A stretch of 64,000 bases of DNA from Geomonas sp. RF6 (GTDB taxonomy: Bacteria; Desulfobacterota; Desulfuromonadia; Geobacterales; Geobacteraceae). The notes below the pieces were generated by a model that searched no databases, was not told where the DNA came from, and was given only the letters and a program-made list of their open reading frames with translations. This document shows positions 51,915-60,226 of this stretch, piece after piece (the first letter of the stretch is position 1; the number at the start of each line of letters is the position of its first letter). The position numbers and the translations under genes are program-made. Where the stretch lies: assembly GCF_021044625.1 (NCBI RefSeq), contig NZ_CP087999.1, positions 124,001 to 188,000 on the forward strand, written 5' to 3'.

Positions 51915-53104
51915 TTCGCAGCACCATTTTTTGATCTGAGGGTCAACTGGAGGACATTGGGGGTGAAGGAAACCACCTCGATCGGCTGCCCCCGCACCGA
52001 CAGCGCCGAAAGCTGCTCCGCGAGAGAGCTGGAGGAAGAGGTGACCTCGAGGTCGATGTTCGCGGTGTGCCCTTCGAAGCCTCGCTCCCAGATATCCTCC
52101 AGATCCTCCACCTTCTCCTTCAGGGTCGTCTTCAACGACTTCAGGTCGTCGTACCCCCCGAGCCCCGATACCACCAGGCGCACCGTTCTGGTCCCTTCGA
52201 CCTTTCGTTTCCAGTTCGCGAGGATCTGTCGGGAAAGGGACTCGGCCACCTCCTCGGCAGCCTTGCCGAGCGCCTCGGCCTCACCGGCAGCCGGGTTTAT
52301 GTGGGGCACCGCGGCATGTGCGCTATGGGACGCCAGCACCTCGCCGCTGTCGGCATTCACCGCCTTCACCGAAACGGACGCCTGGCAGGGGTGCAGGGAG
52401 GTGCCCGATATGGGGGCTGAAGCCGACCTGGAGCTGACACTCCCCGTGAAGAGGATCTCGGCAGCGCCGCTCTTCGAAGCCTTGGCAATTGCATCGGCTG
52501 TCCTGGCAGAAGGGCGGCCGTGGGGACCTGTGGCGAGTCCGTTAGCGCCTTCGGACAACTCGAACCCTTTTGCAAGGAGGAGATCGCAGATACGTGCCTC
52601 GACCACACCCTTTGCTCCGCCGGCAGGGAGCAGCCCGTGAGCCTCGCCGGCACCGTCAGTGAGCTGGAGCATGATTCTCGGCTTCCCCATCTGTCGCAGC
52701 GACACGCCGATGCCGCCAAGCGCCTTTCGCAGCTTCACCTCGGAGACAACGGCGCGTATGTCGACTGCGTACGTATCATCCTCCACACCCTCGTGGAGGA
52801 TGGAGTATTTCTTGATGAAGCCGTTGCTTCGGGAGAGTACCTGATCGGAGACGAGTATCTCGTTACGCACCAGCGACTCCGACTCCACCATGACGCCGAC
52901 CGCCTGCCTCACCGCCTGGCGCAGGGCGGCGGAAAGCGCCTGGTCCCGCGCCTGGTCCTTCCTGCCGGCAATCAGAGCAGTGCCGCGGGCTTCCACCGTC
53001 TCCTCACGTGCCGCAAGCGCGGAAGATGGCCGCGCCGGATCTGCAGCAAGGGCGAAGATCACCATGACTATGCAGAGGAAAACGCCGGTGTATCCGTGAG
53101 CCAT
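51911..53104 (-). CDS. Exported FlgT-like protein, first gene of the T6SS operon
   Basis: 397 residues with a signal peptide. The N-terminal domain after cleavage (VEARGTALIAGRKDQARDQALSAALRQAVRQAVGVMVESESLVRNEIL, then VLSRSNGFIKKYSILHEGVEDDTYAVDIRAVV) matches the FlgT N-terminal domain. A middle CsgG/TolB-N-like region follows (AARICDLLLAKGFEL, AAEILFTGSVSSRS), and a C-terminal domain ends the protein. FlgT is a component of the H ring of Vibrio flagella. No flagellar genes are in this window. GGAGTCCCT precedes ATG 53104, and a candidate sigma-54 promoter lies about 115 bases upstream, making it the probable operon head. Confidence 0.8.
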   Translation of the reverse strand: MAHGYTGVFLCIVMVIFALAADPARPSSALAAREETVEARGTALIAGRKDQARDQALSAALRQAVRQAVGVMVESESLVRNEILVSDQVLSRSNGFIKKYSILHEGVEDDTYAVDIRAVVSEVKLRKALGGIGVSLRQMGKPRIMLQLTDGAGEAHGLLPAGGAKGVVEARICDLLLAKGFELSEGANGLATGPHGRPSARTADAIAKASKSGAAEILFTGSVSSRSASAPISGTSLHPCQASVSVKAVNADSGEVLASHSAHAAVPHINPAAGEAEALGKAAEEVAESLSRQILANWKRKVEGTRTVRLVVSGLGGYDDLKSLKTTLKEKVEDLEDIWERGFEGHTANIDLEVTSSSSSLAEQLSALSVRGQPIEVVSFTPNVLQLTLRSKNGAAK

Positions 53105-53217
53105 AGGGACTCCAGGTGCGGTGGTTTCAAGACGGGGCACAGGAACGGGAGTGGTACAGCCGGGAGATGCGGCTGATCTTCAACGCCAGCACGCCGTCCC
53201 CAAAACGTAGCGGATTG

Positions 53218-53233
53218 TGCACGTTACATGCCT
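53218..53233 (-). promoter_or_regulatory. Candidate sigma-54 promoter for the T6SS operon
   Basis: On the minus strand the sequence reads AGGCATGTAACGTGCA. It has the invariant GG and GC separated by ten bases and matches the -24/-12 consensus at most positions. It lies about 115 bases upstream of the first operon gene. The palindrome at 53235-53247 lies just upstream of the -24 element. Sigma-54 control is common for T6SS and in Geobacter, but no activator gene is in this window. Confidence 0.4.
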
Positions 53234-53775
53234 GTGCTGTAACAGCAGGAAATGACTGATGTCGACGTTCGGGAGCACCAGTGATGAGGGCAAAAAGTGT
53301 AAAGCATTCCAACAAAATTTTCTAATCTTTTCAGGAAATCCGACAGCGCGGGATGCGGCGGCGGGGACATGTTTTTCCACCAGCCGCGCATCCAGGCAGC
53401 GGACCAACGCGACTTTCCGCAGCTGCACGAAACGAGAGGTTCGGCATCAATAAATGTGTCTGCAGTTTCAGGAAGTTGCTCCTTCAGCTCTGGGGTCTTC
53501 GAGGGGCTCCAGGTAGGACGCAGATGCAAGCTCCGCAGTGGTTGCACGAACGGCATCCTGATCTCTTTTTTCACCAGTTCATCTGGCCGTTCCGATAGTG
53601 GAAAAAAAACCGACACTGCCGCATGGGCGATGCTAAGCGGGGGCAAGCTTGTAGATCTGCAGTTCACGACGTCTCACCGTGCGTTACGCTTTTCCAGCTG
53701 AATATGCGATCGGTGTCAGGCTCCACAATACATCACACTTTCAGAAATTTTTTTTTTGCCAGCTTTGAAAAGGAG

Positions 53776-53791
53776 TGTGACGAGCGTCACA
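53776..53791. promoter_or_regulatory. CRP/FNR-family-like operator
   Basis: TGTGACGAGCGTCACA is a perfect TGTGA-N6-TCACA palindrome, extended by one more base pair on each side (G/C). It lies 119 bases upstream of the -35 of the promoter at 53910 and about 670 bases upstream of the T6SS operon. Confidence 0.5.
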
Positions 53792-53909
53792 CAAAGGCTC
53801 GATAAATCCACAACTTCCTGCCCCAAGTCGAGGAGGCGTATTTGTAAGTGTATGATTTTATTCGTGCCACACCTCTCTCTGTGCCTCTGTTAGAGCTGGA
53901 TAATTTTCC

Positions 53910-53940
53910 TTGAAAAGGTCGGTCTTAGCGGGTATACAAT
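53910..53940 (+). promoter_or_regulatory. Candidate sigma-70 promoter of the small gene at 53978
   Basis: TTGAAA (53910-53915) is followed by TATACA (53933-53938, 17-base spacer) or TACAAT (53935-53940, 19-base spacer), about 38 bases before the start codon. Confidence 0.5.
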
Positions 53941-53977
53941 TATGAGTTTTTAACCTGACACAGAAGGAGGCACCCTG

Positions 53978-54172
53978 ATGCTAGACAACTTTGAGAAGAC
54001 TTATGCGGAGTACAAGCGACTTTTCGCCAAGATAGACGAGGCCGAAAGCATCCGGGGCAAGAACGAGCTTTTCAGGCAACTCACCGCACTCCTCTCGAAG
54101 ATGGAAAACGGCATCGATGGCGACAAAAGAGGGAGCACCTCCCCACTCCAGGGCAGTACCGTTCTCATGTGA
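53978..54172 (+). CDS. Small cytoplasmic helical protein of unknown function
   Basis: 64 residues. It begins MLDNFEKTYAEYKRLFAKIDEAES, a short helical hairpin-like segment, and ends in a polar tail. A strong AAGGAGG precedes the ATG, with a promoter upstream and a hairpin terminator about 80 bases after the stop. These make it a credible stand-alone gene, possibly controlled by the CRP-like site. No family recognised. Confidence 0.65.
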   Translation: MLDNFEKTYAEYKRLFAKIDEAESIRGKNELFRQLTALLSKMENGIDGDKRGSTSPLQGSTVLM

Positions 54173-54250
54173 CATCTCCATTTCCCCTTCTGGATGCTTC
54201 ACCGAGTGAAATATCCGCTTCAAAATTGCCCACCGTACTGGAATAACGGA

Positions 54251-54308
54251 CCGAGAAGAGAGAGAGTCGAAGCACAGATTCTTTCATCTCTTCTCGGCAA
54301 TGTTTTTT
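54251..54308 (+). terminator. Rho-independent terminator after the small gene
   Basis: CCGAGAAGAG (54251-54260) pairs with CTCTTCTCGG (54288-54297), followed by seven T (54302-54308). The remaining 150 bases before the next promoter show no feature. Confidence 0.75.
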
Positions 54309-54461
54309 TACTCACGGCGGTATGAAAGATCCTCATAGCATCGCCCGCCTGCTTGAAGCATCTCAGTCATAGCCCCCTCCTGCTGATCCTTTCTCTGAGG
54401 AAAAGATAGATCCTCTTCTCTCTCAGTTTAAGCTGTGAACAGACTAATCAGTGCCGCTCAT

Positions 54462-54518
54462 TTGACACCGCTGTAATGTGCCGTGTATCCTAAAGTCAGA
54501 TATCTGATCAGATATCTG
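54462..54518 (+). promoter_or_regulatory. Promoter with twin palindromic operators for the thl-hbd-crt-bcd operon
   Basis: TTGACA (54462-54467) and TATCCT (54486-54491) are separated by 18 bases. Immediately downstream, two copies of the palindromic decamer CAGATATCTG (54497-54506 and 54509-54518) are separated by AT, so the whole 22 bases are also a palindrome. They cover the expected transcription start and abut the GGGAGG ribosome binding site. A repressor bound here, such as a TetR- or GntR-type acyl-CoA sensor, would block initiation. The regulator gene is not in the window. Confidence 0.65.
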
Positions 54519-54529
54519 GGAGGTGGCAC

Positions 54530-55705
54530 ATGCAGGATGTCTTTATAGCTGAGGCACTGAGAACTCCCTGCGGTTCCCTCGGAGGATCCCTCGCCGAGCT
54601 TTCCGCACCGCAACTGGCGGCTGCCGTCATTCAGGGGCTTTTGCGCAACTGCACCCTCCCTCCGGAGGCGGTGAACGAGGTCATACTCGGACAGGTGCTT
54701 TCCGGCGGATGCGGGCAGGCTCCCGCCCGTCAGGCGATGCGCGCCGCCGGGATCCCCGATACCGCCCACGCCCTCACCATCAACAAGGTCTGCAGCAGCG
54801 GCATCAAGTCCATCATGCTCGCCGCCGACAGCATCCGCCTCGGTGCCTCGGAGGTTGTCGTCGCCGGCGGCATGGAGAGCATGTCGCAGGCGCCATTTTT
54901 CCTCAAGAAGGCACGCTCGGGGTACCGGATGGGGCATGGGGAACTCCTCGACCTGATGGTCTACGACGGCCTGCAGGACCCGTACAGCGGCCGCCACATG
55001 GGGGAGATCGGCGAGGAGAGTGCGTCCCGGCACGGCATCAGCCGCGAGGCGCAGGATCAATTTGCATTGCGCTCCTACCAACTCGCACAGGAGGCATCGC
55101 AAAGCGGCCTCTTCGACGGCGAGATCGTTCCCGTGGTGAAGAGCGGCAAGAAGGGGACGGAAACCGTAAGCCGCGACGAGGAGCCGTTCAAGGTAGACCT
55201 TTCCAGGCTCACCCAGCTGCGGCCCGCCTTCGCGAAGGATGGCACCATCACCGCAGGAAACGCCTCCAGCATCAGCGACGGCGCTGCGGCCTGCCTCGTT
55301 GCCGGCTCAGAAGCGCTGCGGCGCTACGACCTGAGCCCCAAGGCGCGGCTCGTCGCCTACAGCACCGCGAGCCTCCACCCCGACCTCTTCCCCGAGGCGC
55401 CGGTCTCAGCCATAGAGCGCGTCTGCGCCGCGGCAGGCCTCAAGGTCGGCGAGATCGACCTTTTCGAGATCAACGAGGCGTTTGCTTCCGTCACGCTCCT
55501 CGCCATGAGGAAACACGATCTCCCCCTGGAGAAGGTGAACGTAAATGGCGGCGCCTGCGCCCTCGGGCATCCGATCGGTGCCAGCGGCGCCAGGCTCGTG
55601 ACCACCCTTGTGCGTGAACTGCGGCGCAGAAAAGCCCGCTACGGCCTCGCCACCCTCTGCAATGGCGGAGGTGAAGCGGTCGCGGCGATCATAGAACGCG
55701 TGTAG
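54530..55705 (+). CDS. thl: Acetyl-CoA C-acetyltransferase (thiolase)
   Basis: 391 residues, the usual thiolase length. The nucleophile Cys lies in INKVCSSGIKS (C88). NVNGGACALGHPIGASGAR holds the active-site His and CNGGGE near the C-terminus holds the second Cys, as in biosynthetic/degradative thiolases II. It condenses two acetyl-CoA or cleaves acetoacetyl-CoA. GGGAGG precedes the ATG. It is the first gene of a four-gene operon that, run backwards, oxidises butyryl-CoA to acetyl-CoA. Confidence 0.94.
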   Translation: MQDVFIAEALRTPCGSLGGSLAELSAPQLAAAVIQGLLRNCTLPPEAVNEVILGQVLSGGCGQAPARQAMRAAGIPDTAHALTINKVCSSGIKSIMLAADSIRLGASEVVVAGGMESMSQAPFFLKKARSGYRMGHGELLDLMVYDGLQDPYSGRHMGEIGEESASRHGISREAQDQFALRSYQLAQEASQSGLFDGEIVPVVKSGKKGTETVSRDEEPFKVDLSRLTQLRPAFAKDGTITAGNASSISDGAAACLVAGSEALRRYDLSPKARLVAYSTASLHPDLFPEAPVSAIERVCAAAGLKVGEIDLFEINEAFASVTLLAMRKHDLPLEKVNVNGGACALGHPIGASGARLVTTLVRELRRRKARYGLATLCNGGGEAVAAIIERV

Positions 55706-55804
55706 CTCGTCCTGTTCCAACCATTTTTATTACGCGACTGCCTCCCATGCTCCCGCCTTTGAAGGGAGACTGGGGGAATGGGTCTATCTTTGGAGGGAAA
55801 AGCC

Positions 55805-56650
55805 ATGATCAACTCTGTCGGAGTCCTCGGCGCAGGGCAGATGGGGAGCGGCATCGCCCACGTCTTCGCGCAGAAAGGGTACGGCGTCACCCTTTTCGAC
55901 CTCTCGCAGTCCCAGCTCGACCGGGCCCGCTCCTCCATCGGGCAAAACCTGGAGCGCCAGGCCAAAAAGGGGACCATCGAGGAGAGCGCTATCGGCGACA
56001 CGCTGCAGCGGATCAGCGCCACCCTTGACATTTCCGGCCTCTCGGGATGCGATTTCTTTATAGAGGCAGTCACCGAAAACGAAGCGGTGAAGCTGGAAAT
56101 ATTCAAAACCCTCGACGAGACCGCCAGACCCGACGCCATTCTCGCCTCCAATACCTCTTCCATTCCCATCACCAAGATCGCCTCCGCCACGAGGCGCCCC
56201 GAGAAGGTCATCGGGATGCACTTCATGAACCCGGTGCCGATCATGCAACTCGTGGAGGTGATCCGCGGCGTCGCCACCAGCGACGAGACCTTCACCACCA
56301 CCGCGTCACTGGTGGCAAGCATCGGGAAAGAGATGGCGGTATCGCAGGACTACCCCGGATTCATCGTGAACCGGGTCCTCATTCCGATGCTAAACGAGGC
56401 CATTTTTGCGCTCCACGAGGGGATCGCCACCGCCGAGGACATAGACAAGGGGATGAAGCTCGGCACGAACCAGCCGATGGGGCCCCTCGCCTTGGCGGAC
56501 TTCATCGGGCTCGACACCGTCCTCGCCATCGCCACTGTCCTCTACGACGGCTTCAAGGATCCGAAGTACCGGCCATGCCCACTCCTGGTGAAGATGGTGC
56601 AGGCGGGGCAACTGGGGAAAAAGTCGGGGCGTGGCTTCTACATCTATTGA
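55805..56650 (+). CDS. hbd: 3-hydroxybutyryl-CoA dehydrogenase
   Basis: 281 residues. The NAD-binding start is VGVLGAGQMGSGIAHVFAQKGY. The catalytic His region is VIGMHFMNPVPIMQLVE, followed by QDYPGFIVNRVLIPMLNEAIF and the C-terminal LADFIGLDTVLAI. It interconverts acetoacetyl-CoA and 3-hydroxybutyryl-CoA. ATG 55805 is chosen because GGAGG lies eight bases upstream. It follows thl by 99 bases in the same operon. Confidence 0.95.
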   Translation: MINSVGVLGAGQMGSGIAHVFAQKGYGVTLFDLSQSQLDRARSSIGQNLERQAKKGTIEESAIGDTLQRISATLDISGLSGCDFFIEAVTENEAVKLEIFKTLDETARPDAILASNTSSIPITKIASATRRPEKVIGMHFMNPVPIMQLVEVIRGVATSDETFTTTASLVASIGKEMAVSQDYPGFIVNRVLIPMLNEAIFALHEGIATAEDIDKGMKLGTNQPMGPLALADFIGLDTVLAIATVLYDGFKDPKYRPCPLLVKMVQAGQLGKKSGRGFYIY

Positions 56651-56725
56651 TTTCGCGGCCGGTCGAGCCGAGAGACTGCGGCGAAGAGGTCAACGCTGCG
56701 CCTTTTCAGATAAAGGAGGGAAAAT

Positions 56726-57508
56726 ATGGAGCTACGAAACCTGCTGATGGACCGCCAGGAAGGAGTCCTGATACTCACCGTCAACCGCCCGGCGAGCCTC
56801 AACGCCTTGAACAGCGCCACCCTCGCTGAACTCGCCTTCGCCCTTCGGGAGATCAACGAGGACGCCTCGGTGAAGGTGGTGGTCATTACCGGCGCCGGGG
56901 AAAAAGCGTTCGTGGCGGGAGCCGACATAAAGGAGATGTCCAACCTGAACTCGTTCCAGGCGCACCAGTTTGCCACGAAGGGGCAGGATGTGGTCATCGC
57001 CATGGAGCGCCTGAAAAAGCCGGTCATCGCAGCGGTGAACGGCTTTGCCCTCGGCGGCGGACTCGAGCTGGCCCTCGCCTGCGATTTCATCTATGCATCG
57101 GAAAACGCGAAGTTCGGCTTCCCCGAAGTCGGTCTCGGCATCATGCCCGGCTTTGGCGGCACTCAGAACCTCGCGCGCCTCATCGGTCCGAACCGTGCGC
57201 ATGAGATGATCTTCAGCGGGAGGATGATAAGCGCGGAGAAGGCGCTCGCCTGGGGTGTGGTGAACGAAGTTTTCCACGCGGCCGACCTGATGCCGAAGGC
57301 TCTGGAAACGGCGAAAGAGATAGCCCGGCAGGGGGCGCTGGGGGTGCAGTACGCAAAGGACGCCATCGCCCGCGGGCTCAACATGGCGAAAGAGGATGCG
57401 CTCAATTACGAGGCCACCCTCTTTGGCGTCCTCTTCGCGACGGATGACCGGAAGGAAGGGCTGGAGGCGTTTGTGGAGAAGAGAAAGCCGAGCTTTACCG
57501 GGAGGTAG
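56726..57508 (+). CDS. crt: Enoyl-CoA hydratase (crotonase)
   Basis: 260 residues with the crotonase fold. VVITGAGEKAFVAGADIKEM gives the oxyanion-hole strand, AVNGFALGGGLELALACDF the first catalytic Glu, and FGFPEVGLGIMPGFGGTQNL the second. It hydrates crotonyl-CoA to 3-hydroxybutyryl-CoA. AAAGGAGGGAAAAT precedes the ATG. It is the third gene in the operon. Confidence 0.95.
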   Translation: MELRNLLMDRQEGVLILTVNRPASLNALNSATLAELAFALREINEDASVKVVVITGAGEKAFVAGADIKEMSNLNSFQAHQFATKGQDVVIAMERLKKPVIAAVNGFALGGGLELALACDFIYASENAKFGFPEVGLGIMPGFGGTQNLARLIGPNRAHEMIFSGRMISAEKALAWGVVNEVFHAADLMPKALETAKEIARQGALGVQYAKDAIARGLNMAKEDALNYEATLFGVLFATDDRKEGLEAFVEKRKPSFTGR

Positions 57509-57588
57509 TCTTCCTGCGCAGAGGAAAGAGGGGGGGCGGCAAGCAGAGCTCTTCCCCTTTTCCGATGAACCTATAGAAAGAGGGCCTC

Positions 57589-58731
57589 ATGGACTTTGAA
57601 CTGAGCCAAGACCACAAGGTGCTGCGCGATAGCGTCCGGGACTTTGTCGTGAAGGAAGTAAAGCCGCTGGCGAGGCAAATAGACGAGGAGCATGCCGTCC
57701 CCGACGCGCTGGTGCGCAAGATGGCGGAGCTCGGGCTTTTGGGGAGCTACCTGCCGCAGGAGTACGGCGGTGCGGGGCTTGATACCCTCTCCTACGCCAT
57801 AGTCGTAGAGGAAGTGTCGAAGGCGTGCGCCTCGAGCGGGGTCGTCATTTCCGCCCATACCTCCCTGGCCTGCGACCCGATCTACCGCTTCGGGACGGAA
57901 GAGCAGAAGCGGCGCTGGCTCACCCCGCTCGCCTCCGGAGAAGTCATCGGCTGCTTTCTCCTCTCCGAACCGGGGTCCGGCAGTGACGCGGCGAGCATCT
58001 CCACCACATATCGCAGGGACGGCGACTACTTCGTCATCAGCGGCAGCAAGATCTTCATCACCAACGGCGGGTATCGCGGCACCGGAATCGTCTTCGCCAC
58101 GTCTGACCGCTCGCTCAAGCACAAGGGGATCTCCGCCTTCATCGTCGATCTCGCCTCCCCGGGTGTGGAGATCCTGCGAAACGAGAAAAAGCTCGGCATC
58201 CGCGGCAGTTTCACCACCGCGTTTGCGCTCGACGGGGTGCGGGTCCCGGCGGAGAACCTGCTGGGGAGCGAGGGGCAGGGATTCCGGGTGGCGATGGAGA
58301 CCTTGAACGGCGGCCGGATAGGGATAGCGGCGCAGGCTCTCGGGATTGCCGAGGGCGCCTTCGCCCTCGCCCTCTCATACTCCAAAGAGCGTCGGCAGTT
58401 CGGCGCCCCCATCAGCGACCTGCAGGGGATCCAGTTCAAGCTGGCCGACATGTACCTGCGCATCGAGTCGAGCAGGCTGGCCACCTACAAGGCCGCCTGC
58501 GTCAAGGACGCCGGGGGCAGCTACGCCTTCGAGTCGGCCGTGGCAAAGCTCCTCGCCTCCGAGACCGCCACCTATGTGACCAAAGAGGCGATCCAGATCC
58601 ATGGCGGGTATGGGTATGTCGAGGAGTACGAAGTAGAGCGGATGTACCGCGATGCGAAAATCACCGAGATCTATGAAGGGACGAGCGAAGTGCAGCGGGT
58701 AATCATAGCAAAGCACCTCCTCCAGGCATAG
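57589..58731 (+). CDS. bcd: Short-chain acyl-CoA (butyryl-CoA) dehydrogenase
   Basis: 380 residues, typical for the family. It has the FAD-binding signature CFLLSEPGSGSDAASI and FITNGGYRGTGIVFATSD, and the catalytic Glu in IYEGTSEVQRVII near the C-terminus. With thl, hbd and crt it completes the butyryl-CoA to acetyl-CoA route. No etfAB genes are beside it, so the electron transfer flavoprotein must be encoded elsewhere. AGAGGGCCTC precedes the ATG. Confidence 0.93.
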   Translation: MDFELSQDHKVLRDSVRDFVVKEVKPLARQIDEEHAVPDALVRKMAELGLLGSYLPQEYGGAGLDTLSYAIVVEEVSKACASSGVVISAHTSLACDPIYRFGTEEQKRRWLTPLASGEVIGCFLLSEPGSGSDAASISTTYRRDGDYFVISGSKIFITNGGYRGTGIVFATSDRSLKHKGISAFIVDLASPGVEILRNEKKLGIRGSFTTAFALDGVRVPAENLLGSEGQGFRVAMETLNGGRIGIAAQALGIAEGAFALALSYSKERRQFGAPISDLQGIQFKLADMYLRIESSRLATYKAACVKDAGGSYAFESAVAKLLASETATYVTKEAIQIHGGYGYVEEYEVERMYRDAKITEIYEGTSEVQRVIIAKHLLQA

Positions 58732-58870
58732 CGAAAGCCCCATACTCAAAAGTCTTTGTTTGACGCATGATTCCTCGCAGTAGCGGCAGCAGGCGACCTA
58801 CAGAACGGTTCATGTTGTGGTAAGGTTATTGTGCTTACCCTGATAGCCCACTGGAACCGAGGAGGGCGTC

Positions 58871-59572
58871 ATGAACCGGTTCGATCTAGAGATAATGCTG
58901 TTCTTTAACAGCTTTGCCAACCAGTCAAAAGCCTTCGATGAGATGGTTTGCACCTTTGCCTCCAATCCACTTGTGAAAGGAGGCTTTGTCATTCCTATCC
59001 TTTGGTGGCTCTGGTTTCGCAACAGAGGTGAGTATCGCGACAAGGAATATGTACTCGCGACGCTCATTGCCTGCTTCATAGCCATATTCGTTGCCCGCAC
59101 TCTTTCCATGGTCCTGCCTTTCAGACCTCGTCCGGTGCACAACCCGGCGATTCATTTCGTCCTCCCCTATAGCGCCGATCCCACCGTTTTGAGCGGCTGG
59201 AGCGCCTTCCCCAGCGACCATGCCGCGCTCTTCTTCGTCTTGGCCACCGGCATCTTACTCCTCTCCAGGTGGCTCGGCATCTGCGCCTACGTCCATTCCT
59301 TCATCTTCATCTGCCTGCCAAGGATCTATCTCGGGCTGCACCAGCCGACGGACATTGTCGCAGGCGCCGCCCTCGGCATCCTGCTGGGGATGCTCATTCG
59401 CTTCGACCGGGTGAGGTGGATAATGACGCATCGCGCGTTGAGAGTGGAGGAGGACTGCCCCGGATTTTTCTACGTCTGCTTCTTTTTCGTGAGCTACCAG
59501 GTCGTCCTGCTCTTCGACCCGATTCGCCACCTCGCGCGCGGCCTCGTGTCGTGCGTAAAGCATCTCACCTGA
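58871..59572 (+). CDS. PAP2-family membrane phosphatase
   Basis: 233 residues with five or six membrane helices. The PAP2 tripartite motif is visible: the first element in RTLSMVLPFRPRP, then PSDHAALFF and PRIYLGLHQPTD with the catalytic His residues. Such enzymes dephosphorylate undecaprenyl pyrophosphate, phosphatidic acid or lipid A. The C-terminus carries an extra region of about 45 residues with a further hydrophobic stretch. GAGGAGGGCGTC precedes the ATG. Alone on its strand after the bcd operon. Confidence 0.87.
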   Translation: MNRFDLEIMLFFNSFANQSKAFDEMVCTFASNPLVKGGFVIPILWWLWFRNRGEYRDKEYVLATLIACFIAIFVARTLSMVLPFRPRPVHNPAIHFVLPYSADPTVLSGWSAFPSDHAALFFVLATGILLLSRWLGICAYVHSFIFICLPRIYLGLHQPTDIVAGAALGILLGMLIRFDRVRWIMTHRALRVEEDCPGFFYVCFFFVSYQVVLLFDPIRHLARGLVSCVKHLT

Positions 59573-59584
59573 ATGCGCCCGTGT

Positions 59585-59654
59585 GGGGACTGGCTCCTTT
59601 GTCAAAAGGTGCCTGTCCCCCTCCAACCTCTGTCCCCCTCCAACCTCTGTCCCC
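59585..59654. repeat. GGGGAC hairpin repeat with a tandem duplication
   Basis: GGGGAC-GGC-CCTTT pairs with AAAGG-GCC-GTCCCC in 59585-59620 with small bulges. Two exact tandem copies of CTCCAACCTCTGTCCCC follow (59621-59637, 59638-59654). A different palindrome family from the GGGGTCAGG repeats. Confidence 0.6.
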
Positions 59655-59659
59655 GGACG

Positions 59660-59697
59660 AAAAAAAGGTCATGCCTCACGCGGGCACGACCTTTTTT
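59660..59697. terminator. Bidirectional terminator
   Basis: AAAAAAAGGTC and GACCTTTTTT flank a GC stem (TGCC/GGCA with one mismatch). It serves the PAP2 gene on the plus strand and the glycine-zipper gene on the minus strand. Confidence 0.75.
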
Positions 59698-59717
59698 CAT
59701 TACGGCCGGAGGTTATC

Positions 59718-60224
59718 TCAGTAGCGGTCCTCGTATGAAGGAGGGGGCGGAGGGGGAGGAACGGCACGCACCGTACGGCGCTTCGCAGCAACCGAGGGGA
59801 TCTGGTTGCCGTAGGAATACATGCACTGCAGGTAGGCGTTATCATACCTGCGCTGCGCCTGCCACCCGTACGTCTGCGCCGAATCTGCGCCTGCAGCCGT
59901 TCCGAAAAGGAGCCCGGTTCCTGCCCCGAAAGCGGCGCCCGCGCCCGGATCGCCCCCTGCAGCTCCGAGGGCCGCACCGATTCCTGCGCCGAGCACCGTG
60001 CCGATAGCCGCGCCGTTGATGGTGCTCTCCTTCGAAGCCTGCTGCGGCGAAATGCCGACCTGCCCCCCCGCCCAATCGCGGCACATGGCATCCTCGCCCT
60101 GGAACTGTTCAAACGGCTTCCCCTCCGACGGGAGCACCAGCACGCTTGGGCCGCTCGGCAGCGTGGCGCAGCCGCCCACGGCAAAAAGCATCAGTGCTGA
60201 TATCATTCGCATCCGTGCATTCAT
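59718..60224 (-). CDS. Glycine-zipper lipoprotein
   Basis: 168 residues. The signal peptide ends in a lipobox-like VGGC. After a short soluble region, a glycine-zipper segment (NGAAIGTVLGAGIGAALGAAGGDPGAGAAFGAGTGLLFGTAAG) can insert into membranes, and the end is a proline run. It resembles 17-kDa-antigen-like outer-membrane lipoproteins. It follows a second exported gene by two bases, so the two form an operon. Function unknown, perhaps envelope stability. Confidence 0.8.
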   Translation of the reverse strand: MNARMRMISALMLFAVGGCATLPSGPSVLVLPSEGKPFEQFQGEDAMCRDWAGGQVGISPQQASKESTINGAAIGTVLGAGIGAALGAAGGDPGAGAAFGAGTGLLFGTAAGADSAQTYGWQAQRRYDNAYLQCMYSYGNQIPSVAAKRRTVRAVPPPPPPPSYEDRY

Positions 60225-60226
60225 TG

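Larger units (their letters stand above)
53105..53977. other. 873-base intergenic region upstream of the T6SS operon
   Basis: No convincing gene is seen on either strand; open frames here lack ribosome binding sites and look like chance. The left part holds the candidate sigma-54 promoter and a 13-base palindrome (TGCTGTAACAGCA, 53235-53247). The right part is AT-richer and holds the CRP-like site and the promoter of the small gene at 53978. Confidence 0.6.

Noticed and set aside
53259-53805. Several short open frames in the T6SS upstream region
   Set aside because: They overlap one another, lack ribosome binding sites and show no protein-like composition.
54458-55102. Minus-strand frame opposite the thl gene and its promoter
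   Set aside because: It runs across the promoter and operator and is antisense to a clear thiolase.
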